Assembly: GCA_014773175.1 (NCBI GenBank) | Contig: VXCM01000285.1 | Location: forward strand, 372,001-436,000 | DNA length: 64,000 bases | Direction: 5' to 3' | Source: Lucifuga dentata | Taxonomy: Eukaryota > Chordata > Actinopteri > Ophidiiformes > Bythitidae | Shown: positions 1 through 10,713 of the stretch, piece by piece | Position numbering within the stretch: the stretch's first letter is position 1 | Layout of the letters: the number at the start of each line of letters is the position of its first letter | Notes under the pieces: model-generated | Database searches by the model: none | What the model was told of the DNA's origin: nothing | What the model saw: only the letters and a program-made list of their open reading frames with translations | Program-made: the position numbers and the translations under genes

Positions 1-501
1 CTGCAGCTTTTTCAAAATCCTGCAGCAAGAATTCTCAGAAGGACTAAAAGAACTGAACGCATTAACTAAAATCAGCTGAGTCAACTTCAAGATGGTGATA
101 CAAGTCTAGAAATCGCTTAATGGCTTAGGACCAAAATACATTTTGCATACAATTATTAAATATAAATCAGGTCGACCTCTTGGACCTCAGGAATGGGACA
201 GCTGGTAGTGCCAATAGCTAACAATTAAACATGGTGAAGCAGCATTTAGCTTGTCTTATTATTTTAATTAACTTTTAAAATTTTATGTCTAAGTCACTTT
301 GAATTACTTATGTGTATGAAATGCTCGCTACAAATAAACTTGCCTTATCTTACATGTTAAACAGAAACGTAAGATTACAGTTGTTGTAATCTGTATGTTT
401 TTCCTTAAGTACCCTATTATGCAAACAGGATAAATCTCCTTATCTCCTTAATTCATCTAACATCTGCAACGTGTTTTATTCTTTCTGCTCTATTTCTCCA
501 G
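1..501 (+). other. cers1: cers1 intron, 3' part
   Basis: This is AT-rich intron sequence ahead of the first cers1 exon in the window. It ends in a pyrimidine-rich tract and AG at 500-501, which serves as the splice acceptor. No other feature was seen. Confidence 0.7.
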
Positions 502-3500
502 ACTGGAAAAGTGGTATGTCAGTGCCTACAGACATCGCCATAGCCTACCTGATCCAGGGCAGCTTCTACGGCCACTCCATCTATGCCACAGTCTACATGG
601 ACGCATGGAGGAAGGACTCAGCTGTCATGGTGGTGCACCACATCATCACACTGGCACTAATTAGCTTATCCTATGCCTTCAGGTATATTTGTCCATGTAA
701 TGGTGTATCCTTAAAGGGCCATACCAGCCATTTTGCATGTTTGAGCCTAATATATTCAATTTTCATACATGGTATGTTACTGACAACCAGTTTCCAAAGG
801 ATAAAACCGTATTTCAGCTTTCCTGATATTTTGCAAAATCTCTTAGTCTTTCAAAATCTAAAATTCAAGTGATATACCCACCTTAAAAATTGATGTTTCA
901 TCTGCTAATAGTTACACTTATGAAGTCATGGTCGGTTAAATTTTTCTATAAACACAGGTCTTCTTTTGGGACTATATACTATATTCCCTGGTGGAGACAT
1001 ACATTCACTCCACGCTTTTATTGTGCTTAAACGCTCAAATTACGTAACTTCGAAAAAAAAACCTGAATATACGTGTTGTTCGCAATGATGGATTACCTAT
1101 CCCAAGAACGTTTCAAGTAACAACAAGCTGATTTTAATAGCGTACCAGAATGAACTGAAACCAATGGTGGTCTGGAAGGTAAAAAAAAAATGTTTTAATT
1201 CATTGTTCCAGTAGTATGCTTTGGGAAATGATTGTCAGTAACCTTACGTGTAAGAAAATTGAATATAGGCTCAAACATGCAAAATGGCCAGTATGGTCCT
1301 TTAAAGTCAAAGTTCGGATCTACCTTTTTGATTGGAATGAACCTATTCAGCACATAAATAGAAATGTACTGTACATCTCTGCTAAATGAAAAACACCAAG
1401 ATTACATGCAAAGGGTTGTTATACAAAGCAGCAACAGCTTCTAGAGACAGGAAGTGGCTTACAGACAGACAGTAAATGTCAGTGTGACTTTTATGTGTTG
1501 ATGATCTGATTAAAAAATGATTACATTTACACTTTTCTATTCACTCCATTCAGTCTGTGCCCAGACACAAAGCAGCTCAAATGCTTCATTTATACTTAAC
1601 AGTAAAATGTGATCAATATTCAGATACATTATCCAGATAAGGAAAAACGTGTTAATACTTGTAGAGCATAATGTCATCAGAATGCATTGTGATTGAAACT
1701 TAAGTACAACTAGCCAAATGTAAATGTAATCTGTACAGCTGGCGCACATTTGTGAGATCAAATCCCCCCCTACAAGTTGAAGACGTCACCCTGCCTCATC
1801 TTCCCAGTACTGCTTGCTCTTGTTAATGAAATTGCAACTTGCCATAAACGGGCACCTTTACCTGGACCTGGAGCATGGACTCTCACTCAAACACACTAAA
1901 AAAAAAAGTTATTCATTAATTTTAAAGTGAATGAAGCTCATCCATGGAGCAAGGAGGAAAAACTGGCCTTAATGGCAGAATGACCTGCCTACTGAGCTCC
2001 ACTCATAATGCAGGCAGCCTCAAGATAACGAGAACACTTTCTAATAGAAGTTGTTTATGCAAGTCAAGTGGAAGGTCATTATCTAGTGCTAACCATATCT
2101 GGGTACAGAGATCGCATTTTAATGCAAGGTATAATGGGACCAAAGTGTCATAGGCGCAGTGAATTCATAAACATTCTTTAGTTACTCGGCAGCATACCCA
2201 AAATGGAAATTTGGTTGTTAATTTTCTTGGGCGTGATGCCCATATTGAAACACCGAACCACAAACATGATACATTGCATTCACGTAGCGCTGTCATTCTC
2301 TGTCTGGAAATAAAGCATTTTCACAGAAGTAAGAGCTTGGAGCTACAGTTGTCAGTGCTCAGCTCCAAAAAATGGAACAGGGTAACCTGATAAAAGCCAA
2401 AGTTGGAAATGCTCCAGTTGGTTCCCTTCCTATAATTAAATAAAAAACGACATGCACAGTGGCAGAAAGGAAAGGGAAAGGCTGGAAGAAGGCTGATATA
2501 TTTATTATATATTTATTATTCTATCTATTTACACCCAGGAGTTAAGATAGAGCCTTTAAACTGTACTACAGCGATTATTTAATCTGCCTTTTGCTGACTG
2601 TATTGACTGTAAAATATTTACAGCTACAGTTTTATTATTGATATATTATTTATAAACCCCACACACACACATGCTCCCTGCCTTTCAGATACCACAATGT
2701 GGGGATTCTGGTGTTGTTCCTCCATGACATCAATGACATCCAGCTGGAGTTCACCAAGCTCAACGTCTACCTGAAGTCCAGAGGCGGAAGCTATTACCTC
2801 CTCAATGACGTGCTGTCTAACATGGGCTCAGTCAGCTTCAGCATCACCTGGTGAGGCAGCGTGGGCATGTGCACGCACATACACACTGTCTGTGTTTAAT
2901 TTTCTTTCTCTGAAGATGAATAGATACTGTATATGTAACTGTATATGTAATATTTCTGTCCCTGCAGTTGATTGTATTAATATTTATTAATATTAACAAA
3001 TGTTTAAAGAATGAAAGAGTCAGTATAATCTTAGAGGAGTTTAGAACAGAAATAAAAAGAAGAAGCATATCGGTACTGGTGTTAATATGTGCAACAAGAT
3101 GGAAAATGAAATTAAATTATGTAAAACTCTAAAAAAATTTAAATGGATGTTTAAAATTAATGCAATTAAGAAATACGAAGAAATTCTATGAATGATTGAT
3201 CTTTNTTTAAATGGATGTTTAAAATTAATGCAATTAAGAAATACGAAGAAATTCTATGAATGATTGATCTTTAAATCATGATTGTGTATGTATGTATGTG
3301 AAAATGTAAATGTAGTATTTTCTTTATTTATTATGGTGAATTAGTGATCAGAGATTCTTCATTCTTAAACAACATGATATGTGAGAAGGATAGGCTTTAA
3401 ATAAGCTTTGTCTTCAGCCTACTCCTTTTCAGTCGCAGAGGAAATATGGGATATGTCTTTGTGAAATATGGTAACAAACTATGATTTGTGTGTGTGTCGC

Positions 3501-5515
3501 GTATTCTACAGTATTGAATGTTGAATGACTGAAATAAAATTTTAAAAAAATGTCTCCTTCTCTTCCAGGTTTTGGTTCCGTCTCTACTGGTTTCCTCTGA
3601 AAGTCCTCTATGCTACATGCGTGTCCAGCCTCCAGTCAGTCCCCAACATCCCCTTCTACTTCTTCTTCAACGCTCTTCTCCTGGCTTTGTTGCTCATGAA
3701 CATCTACTGGTTCTTGGTGAGGACACACACGGACACACAAATTCAGAGATACCTTTCAGCTGTTTCAACTGTCTGTTTCAAGGTTTTCCTCAAAGTGCTG
3801 ATAATTTCCTCCCCTCCACTTGTAGTTCATTGTGATTTTCATAGTGAAGGTGCTGAAGATGAAGGAGGTGAACGATGTGAGGGAGTACGAGGAGGAGGAG
3901 GGCACCAAAGCAGCGGGCCTGCTCAGAGACCCTAAGGCAGCAAACGACAATAATGATAATGATGCAGGACATCACAACTCTGCTGACGGGTGAGCTGTAA
4001 CTTCAGACACTTTTATTATTCTGACAGAGAGCAAAGCAGGGTGCACAATTACCACCAACCAAATGTTGGCAGATACAAATAAATATTGAAGAACGCTTAC
4101 CAACACAGATAAATTGGTTTAATGTTCACTTTAATGTACTTCCACATTGATATCTGCATTTCTTTGGCAACAAAACTCTCTGCTGTAATCTGCAATCAAC
4201 AGCCTACTCAACAATGCAGAAGACGTTAATTCTGATTGTTTCCTCTTGCTGCTTTTGCTGTTAATTTTTTGGAATATTCCTTTTATTTTCACTGCGTGTG
4301 TGTGTGGTGAGACTTGCTGATTACACTGAGTTTTTTTTAGAAAGCAGTTATGGAGCGATGATAGGAATCGTGTGGAGAAAATGATATGCCTGTGGTGATA
4401 CCACCCACCATGACCAATGTAAAGAGTCGAGCAAATTAGCATTAACAGCGTCTTCAGGTTTTTTACACCAAATTTTACAGTGATTATCTTTGGGTCGCAG
4501 GATTCCTTTGTGGCACAGAACAGGAAGAAAACCGATGTTCGTCTACTGCAAACAGAACAAATTGCACCATTCTTATTATGATGGGAAGCTGCAACTTTAA
4601 TGGGAACGGCGATTAAATTTGAAATACACCAGTGGGAGAAAGAGACTCGTGGTCTCCTTTTTCCTGGCGGCACTGTTACAGCGGCATTCATGTTTGTTTA
4701 ATGGTACACAGTCAGTATTGTCTGGCAAAATGTGAAGTCTTGATCATGTGGCTGGTGAACACACAGATCACTATTCTTTTTCTCACATCTCTGCAAAGTC
4801 TCTATACAGTATAAATTATCTGAATGTGTTCTTCTTGAGGGCTTTGTTAGTATACTTCCAAAAAGGTCATTGTGTTGTGTAATACAATGGTCTCTTTGAA
4901 TGTGCAGTCTGCAGCAGAAAGCTTTTAACCAGAGCACACCATCCTGACTAAAACCATAGTTCAATAGTTCACCTGTTTTTTCTGGAGTTGTAGCTACTTC
5001 TAGCGTAATGTGGCTGCTAGCATGTGGACCTGTATCATCTTTGACCACCACAGCCATTGCCCTGCTCAGTCTTCCGTTAGATTAGACGGTCAGACGGGAG
5101 ACGGGATATTCTGATTGACACGATCTGGCACTGTGTGACACGTCTTATTGTACAACTCCGAGATTTGAAGATAGAAGCATGCTCAGTGTAGCGTTTGTAA
5201 GAGTTATTTGTTATCTTGTCGTGTGTGCAGGTGTAGGTGAGCTATACCATGGTGATTGTGTAACAAGCAGCTCTCAGGTAGATAGGCTCAAAGCTCCTGG
5301 GACCATATGGAGATGGGATTATGTGGCACGTCTTATCTGCCTGGCCTTGAACACTGGCGATATCCTCTCTGTCTGCTATTACACACGTCCGCCGATCACC
5401 CGTGCTGTCAGTCACATCCTATCTGCGGCTCCATCGCTCTCTATCCACTCATTCTCTGCTCTCTCTCTACAGGAAGCACGTGCAGAACGGGATAACCAAG
5501 GAGAAGCATCTATAA
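502..5515 (+). CDS. cers1: Ceramide synthase 1, 3' five coding exons (partial)
   Basis: Ceramide synthase 1 is an ER membrane enzyme that N-acylates sphinganine, mainly with C18 acyl-CoA. Five exons are visible: 502-682, 2689-2850, 3569-3716, 3826-3989 and 5473-5515. All have GT-AG borders, and the phases join without a frame break into about 232 residues. The human enzyme has about 350 residues, so the N-terminal third lies left of the window. The TLC/Lag1 core is present: the His pair in VVHHIITLALI (exon 1) and the acidic HDINDIQLEFTKLN motif (exon 2), which are the known catalytic region. Exon 3 carries FWFRLYWFPLKVLYAT and a hydrophobic helix, and exon 4 begins with another membrane segment. 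The tail is acidic (EYEEEEG) and ends in KHVQNGITKEKHL, close to the human CERS1 ending, which separates it from the other paralogues. The stop is TAA at 5513-5515. A GDF1-like cistron, which shares the mammalian transcript, was not found downstream. Confidence 0.95.
683..2688 (+). other. cers1: cers1 intron, no other feature
   Basis: This is a 2-kb AT-rich intron between two cers1 coding exons, with donor GTATAT at 683 and acceptor TTTCAG at 2683-2688. No coding or structured element could be supported inside it. It ends near a short (CA)n run at about 2660-2670. Confidence 0.6.
3138..3272. repeat. Exact 67-bp duplication around a single N (assembly artefact)
   Basis: Positions 3138-3204 and 3206-3272 are identical and are separated by one N at 3205. 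This lies in the cers1 intron between the exons ending at 2850 and starting at 3569. The same pattern recurs at 6012, 12566, 26320 and 44470 with copies of 63-67 bp, which points to unmerged contig ends and not to a biological tandem repeat. Confidence 0.85.
4131..5057 (-). other. Long nearly open antisense frame in the last cers1 intron
   Basis: One minus-strand frame runs from 5057 to 4131 (about 309 codons) with a single stop, TAA at 4700-4698. The 119-codon upper part starts MAVVVKDDTG and the 186-codon lower part starts MNAAVTVPPGKRRP. The lower half is rich in Cys, His, Lys and Ser. I recognise no domain, catalytic motif or membrane topology. It lies wholly inside the cers1 intron 3990-5472, antisense to the gene. 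It could be a decayed mobile-element ORF, a retro-copy, or chance. No promoter or polyadenylation signal was assigned. Confidence 0.3.
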
Positions 5516-5947
5516 CGGGCTCTCCATCGCCACCACCTGGCACGACTACGCTACAAGCACGACAAGACACTGTCCTTGCACAATCAGAATGTTGAAAGGG
5601 AAGATAATGTAAAAAAAAAAAAAAGAAAAGGAAACACCGAGTTAGGGTGCATGGCATTTTTAGTCTTTTTATTTGTTTTATGTCGTCATTGTCCAGTTTG
5701 TTTTTAGTTAATTCTTATTTTTTTATTATAGCACTGTGAATGTTGTTTCAGGTCTTACTAATGCTAACTTCACATCTGAGTTAGGAGGAGGAGAGTTGGA
5801 CTGAGTGTCCCTTACAGGAACCAGACAGGACAGGTTTAGAACCCACACAGAGGATCTCTGTGGCCTTTAGTGACATGGTAAACAAGAATCGGTTAAACTC
5901 TGTCAAAGCATTTCCTAAAATCCATGTCTGGGTTTTTCCTTCCTCCA

Positions 5948-6076
5948 CCTCCCTCTTTTCTCTTTGACTGTAGAAATGAGAGCAAAGGCTAAAAAAAAAA
6001 GAAAAAAAAAGNCCTCCCTCTTTTCTCTTTGACTGTAGAAATGAGAGCAAAGGCTAAAAAAAAAAGAAAAAAAAAG
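5948..6076. repeat. Exact 64-bp duplication around N (assembly artefact)
   Basis: Positions 5948-6011 and 6013-6076 are identical and flank a single N at 6012. Each copy ends in A-rich sequence, a place where short-read assemblies often fail. Confidence 0.85.
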
Positions 6077-6689
6077 ATGAGTGAACAGGAAGTATTGCTT
6101 TGTTTTGTGCATCATTCACACAATGATGTGAGAGAGCCTGATGTCGGCTGGTTGTTTGACCAATGTGTCTTGATTTTCGGATCACTGCACAAGTCAGTGG
6201 TGAAGATGCACAATTCTTTTTGTTTGAATTGGAAAGCCACATTAGTGAGTGTGTGTGTGTGTGGCTGTGTTGGAGGAAGTAAAAAGGAAGCAGGACTGAC
6301 CTTTCATTTGTTTCACCCTTTTGTCTCTTCCTGTTGATAGACGGGCATTGTGAATATCCACTTGTCATTCCTGTATAAAAACAGCAGTTTCACTTTTCTT
6401 TTTCTGTCTTTTCTCAGTGTGTGTGTGTTGCACAGCATCTGTCGCTGCGCTGAAATGAAGGCATACAAGCTGATTGCTGGTTTAATGACAGCAAATAGCT
6501 GGAATTGATTGACTGGGTTTTTACAATCATGTTTATGATTTATTTGTTTAAAAATATGAATTTGAATAATATTGATAACCAGTTCATGGGTGGTGGTGGC
6601 TGTGAGGCTCACAGAAAAATTGGAGCAATAGATCTGAACTTGTGTAAAGATAAAAAGCAGTTTGATTAAAAAAAAAAANAAAAAAAAAA

Positions 6690-6756
6690 AAAAACTATAT
6701 ATATATATATATATGTATATACATATATATGTATATACATATATATATATATATGT
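6690..6756. repeat. (TA)n / TATATG low-complexity tract
   Basis: An alternating TA/TATG tract follows a poly-A run with an N at 6679. It is self-complementary and could form hairpins. It is probably a simple repeat. Confidence 0.8.
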
Positions 6757-6979
6757 ATGCACTCATTATGGTATTCTGGAATGCATGACATTGGAATGGT
6801 TTTGGAATTATGCTATAAAGTTGTCAAAATTAAATGATGAAGAAAAAAAATCCACTAGTGATGTAATCATAAGTCAAGACTTTAATCTTCACTCAAGTGC
6901 ATAACTTATCTTCAAAGTGAGCAGCGTCCACTGAATACACAAAAACCACCTGACACAAACCTGTCCATGACATTTGAAA

Positions 6980-7035
6980 GTGTGTCTTCTGGGTGTGTGT
7001 GTGTGTGAGATCCGACACGCACCCAGAAGACACAC
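6980..7035. repeat. Inverted repeat, 16-bp perfect arms
   Basis: The arm GTGTGTCTTCTGGGTG at 6980-6995 is matched exactly by its reverse complement at 7020-7035. The 24-nt loop contains a (GT)n run. The arms are not pure microsatellite, since the central CTTCTGGG is unique sequence. It lies in the probable cers1 3' UTR. Confidence 0.7.
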
Positions 7036-7113
7036 ACATTCCGACCAGGGACCACGTGAGATTTGACCTGCCCCAGGATCCTCACTCTTCAGTTCTACAC
7101 TGTATGTGGTGAA

Positions 7114-7410
7114 TCAAAACTGTTGCATAATGCTGGACCTCCTGGGGCTTCCTGGACCCTCAGAGCTGGTGGTTTCCTGTGTGTTCGTGGTGCTGCACCT
7201 GTAAAAAATAAGGAGTGCATCCATCCTTTGTACCTTCTCAATCAAATTCAAGCTCTTGTTTGGATGAACAGCATGCTTGTGCAGCTGGAGCAGGCCGCAG
7301 ATGTCTCTGTCCACATGAAGTGTTTTGTTGACGGGTTTGTCTTCCACGGTCCCCACAAACAGCCGATCGACTGACTTGACCAGCGAGTCGGCGCTTGTGG
7401 GATTAAAATT
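7114..7410 (-). other. Unidentified open stretch, coding-like on both strands
   Basis: A minus-strand frame is open from about 7410 to 7114 and ends in SSIMQQF before a stop. It has no ATG at its start, because the frame opens after a TAA. The peptide is mixed and not low-complexity, for example VDRLFVGTVEDKPVNKTLHV. The plus strand is also open over 7063-7374. No family was recognised. It could be an old coding relic, a transposon piece or chance. Confidence 0.2.
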
Positions 7411-9190
7411 AGCTCTTGATTATACATTCAACATCACCACTGTTGCTATAAATTGTTGTTATTGATTTGTTTTGGGATTGCTGCTGTTTTTCATTTCTCT
7501 GAGAGCACTGTTTGTATTCCAGTTGTTGTTTTCTGCTGTGCGCAAGTCGGATCAGATTCCCAGGGACCAGGGAGAGTTCTGTTGTTGATCTAGTTTGCAA
7601 TCATCTGAATTTAGTCTCTTCCCTTTAATCTGAAAGCTGGCTTGCTCATTTACATCAGAGTGTAACATGTACTGTAAGGAACGTGGTATCTGACATGTTA
7701 CCATATGTAATATATGATTCTTTTTACTCAGTTTCAGTATGGATGAATGGCTTTCTGGTTTTTCTGGGCAGCAGGAAGTGATCTCTGCTGGATTCAGTTC
7801 TTTTGTCGATGTTTTACCTGCTCAACTGTGAAACTAGTTTATCCATCATTTGCTGATATTTTTGTTAGATAATTACAGAAGTAGTGGGGAGTCAAGATTG
7901 CAGAGAAGCCACAAAGGCCTGCGATCTGGATTAGGTGTGACTCGTCCCCAAAATCTCGTTCGGTGCTGACTATCAGCAGTGCACCTTCTCTCCACATCTC
8001 TCCCAGTGTCGTCTACAAACAGTGCTGTGCAATGTGAACGATTATGCAACTGCAATCTAAAACTGACAAAATGTATCACAGGACTTTTGTTTTGCCCCTT
8101 CAATACTGAGCCTTAAGGGGGGGGGCGGGCCTTTGGGTCAGTTTACGTGGCTGATTCTGATATAAATCCAATCCGCTGACTTACAGCTCAGACCATCTTG
8201 ATTTAGTTTGTGGGAAACAAATTGCATGTGAAGCTCGTTTCAGTCGGCCAACTCACATGGAACACATTTATTATGTGAAAACACAATATGAGCCCCCAGT
8301 GGAAATACAGCAGAATTGAGTGTAATGTTTAGCAGCAACAGTACGTTGCAAAAGCAGGAATCAACAAAGTCTGATTCAACCTTATTGTTTCTAATTGAAG
8401 GAAAATAATGTTTTCAAGCATCATATCCAGAGTATTAGACTCAAGATTAATGGAACTGATTTGTCTTGATAACTTATTCAGTGTTTTTTTTTTTCATTAA
8501 TCAAGTGAACTTTAAGGTTGAAATCTTAAAATCCCAAACATCTACATGAGTTTGCTTAACTTCATTGTCTTTTAATGAGTCTTAAAATAAGAGACAATTT
8601 TCCACTCCAGTGACATTATTTCAACCTGTTTCAAGTACAAATCAAATTTATTTTAGTAATTTTCTAGATTATAGAATATTCTTACTATACATAATACTAT
8701 ACATAATATATTATATATTATATATATTATACTACTATACATAATATACTCTACTTATTAAATCAAATTCTTCTTGATACTTGAAAATTTCACTAGTTTA
8801 CACATTACATTTTGCCTATTTCTACTTTTTTTTTTTTCTCAGTACAGTAGCAGCAGCATTGAGGTGCCGGTTATCATGTGTGAGTTGGTGTCAGTGAAGT
8901 GGCTCACAGGCTTTATTGTGGTACAAATTATATACACAAATATTATGATTGTGCCAAAACGCCCAAATTCTGAAGCGTTTGTGGGAGCTGGTGATGAATG
9001 ATGAGGAGGAGAGCTCGTAGAGAACGAGGGGCAGAAGCCCTTCAGGTATTTCTTATAATTGCACTGTAATTTATTAGTGTTATTTTTATTGTTCATTAGC
9101 GATCAAAATTAGGAAAAAGGGAGAATTTGGGAATTTTTATGACTTTCTGGGAAGATCAATGACTAATTCTCTTAACTGAAAGTGTATTTT

Positions 9191-9196
9191 AATAAA
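9191..9196 (+). terminator. Candidate cers1 polyadenylation signal (proximal)
   Basis: AATAAA on the plus strand is followed within about 25 nt by a T/G-rich stretch. It is the first canonical hexamer after the cers1 stop codon, so the assignment to cers1 is inference. Confidence 0.35.
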
Positions 9197-9366
9197 TCCT
9201 GTTTTTTGGAGTTTTGACACAATGTAAAAGAATTGCCCCATTTTTTTCCCCCAACTGTTAAAAAAATCTGATTTTCTGGATTAGACCACTGGATAAAAAC
9301 CCTCTCTCTTTTGTAATACAGTTTTAATATCATTCAGACAGTTTTATTGTTTCATTTTTCCCATAA

Positions 9367-9372
9367 AATAAA
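9367..9372 (+). terminator. Candidate cers1 polyadenylation signal (distal)
   Basis: A second AATAAA lies on the plus strand and is followed by TGTTGG and TTTGTTCTG, a reasonable downstream GU-rich element. With the minus-strand signals nearby it marks a probable convergent gene end. Confidence 0.4.
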
Positions 9373-9424
9373 ACATGTTGGTAAATGAGAAACCTGTTTG
9401 TTCTGCATTCTTTTGACAAATTCA

Positions 9425-9430
9425 TTTATT
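9425..9430 (-). terminator. Candidate ncln polyadenylation signal (distal)
   Basis: TTTATT on the plus strand gives AATAAA on the minus strand. It is downstream of the nicalin stop and 70 nt beyond the other candidate. Its use would make the ncln transcript end very near the cers1 distal signal. Confidence 0.3.
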
Positions 9431-9500
9431 TCTTAACCACAATTTACATCAGTTTTAATGCAAAGATAAAGTGTTGTGGACGAGGTGAAACAGCTCAGAG

Positions 9501-9506
9501 TTTATT
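9501..9506 (-). terminator. Candidate ncln polyadenylation signal (proximal)
   Basis: AATAAA on the minus strand (TTTATT on plus) lies about 1.2 kb downstream of the ncln stop codon, a usual 3' UTR length. Confidence 0.45.
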
Positions 9507-10713
9507 TCTCAGTGCACAGATGAAAAGTGTGTCAGTAAATTAAAATTCAGTGTTTCCTTTGTGTTGGTATTAAAACGTTGGATCAGGGTTTCTGTGGGGT
9601 AGGAGGCGGGGTCAAAGTTCATGCAGTAACACATGGAATACACATTACAGCAAAAAAAAAAAAAAAAAGGTTAAGATTTCAATGCAGCGTACTGAGAATT
9701 TACACAATTCCTCACTGAAATACTTAAACTGTTATTGGCTGTAATATTTCCCCAATTTAACGTAACATTTTGAGACGGCTAACATATAAATACTGAAGTG
9801 CTGCTTCACCAAAATCCTGCCACATCATTCAAAATTGAGAACATTGAAACACACTTTTGCTACTGTCAGCAAAAGGTCACATCCACAGCCTTCTGATAAA
9901 AGGAGTAAAGGGGGAGTTTTATCATGTCACTCTGTGTTGGCATCATGTTCTCACACAAAACACACACGTGTTCTGATTAGACAAGGAGCCGCACTGGTGG
10001 AATGTGACCTGCTGGAAGGTGAGATTTCACATCAGTGACTTCACCAGCGTCAGCTTCCATCCATTCAGGCTGAGTACTATAAATAAGACACATCCGGTCA
10101 CACGGCAACGGTTAAAATGAAAATTTCAAGGGGAGCTGGTTAAACGTATTCATAATCGATGAGGAGTAAAGGGTTAGTCATCCTTACAAGAATTTTTGGC
10201 AAAATTTCCCCCCAATCCATCTCATTTTATCTTGCTACCAGGGCGATACAGATCAACTTCACTTTCATTATGACACCTTTTCTCGTTTCAGGAGGAATTT
10301 TCACTGAGCACTTAAAAAAGTTAGAAATTTTGAGCTAAACTGATTTTCTGCTTACAGTTGCCTGAGTCAACAAATGACCAACCAACAGAAACATGGCTTG
10401 TACAGTACGCTGACGAGATGAACGAGTGGTACAGAAGCATCAGAGCCTCTCAATGCAATATTCCCAATGCAAAGGATTGTCTGGATTTAATGACAAGACA
10501 TCGGTGTAGGCAAACTAAAAATGATTCCTGACTCCTCCGGCCAATGAAACCAAATGGATGAGACTGGCAGCAAGACAGGATCTGACATCATATTTTTTGT
10601 TCAGGATGAAGAAAAAGGAAGTTTAAAAACCTTGATAACTGCATCTTCTGCGTTCTTATTGGCTGGATTTGAGGAAAAAGGTGGAGTCTGATTAAAAAAA
10701 ANTGTTGTGTGCC

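Larger units (their letters stand above)
5516..9390 (+). other. cers1: Probable cers1 3' UTR and flank
   Basis: No supported gene lies between the cers1 stop and the convergent end of ncln. The first canonical AATAAA hexamers on the plus strand after the stop are at 9191-9196 and 9367-9372, so the 3' UTR may be as long as about 3.9 kb. This is inference, because a shorter form using a variant signal is possible. The interval also contains a duplication artefact at 5948-6076, an alternating TA tract at 6690-6755, a 16-bp hairpin at 6980-7035, an odd open stretch at 7114-7410 and an AT-rich tract at 8690-8760. Confidence 0.4.

Noticed and set aside
6313..6762. 149-codon minus-strand frame
   Set aside because: It is driven by the (TA)n and poly-A tracts and includes an N. 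No domain.
5516..10000. A GDF1-like growth-factor gene after cers1, as in the mammalian bicistronic locus
   Set aside because: No cystine-knot or TGF-beta-type residues were found in any frame here.
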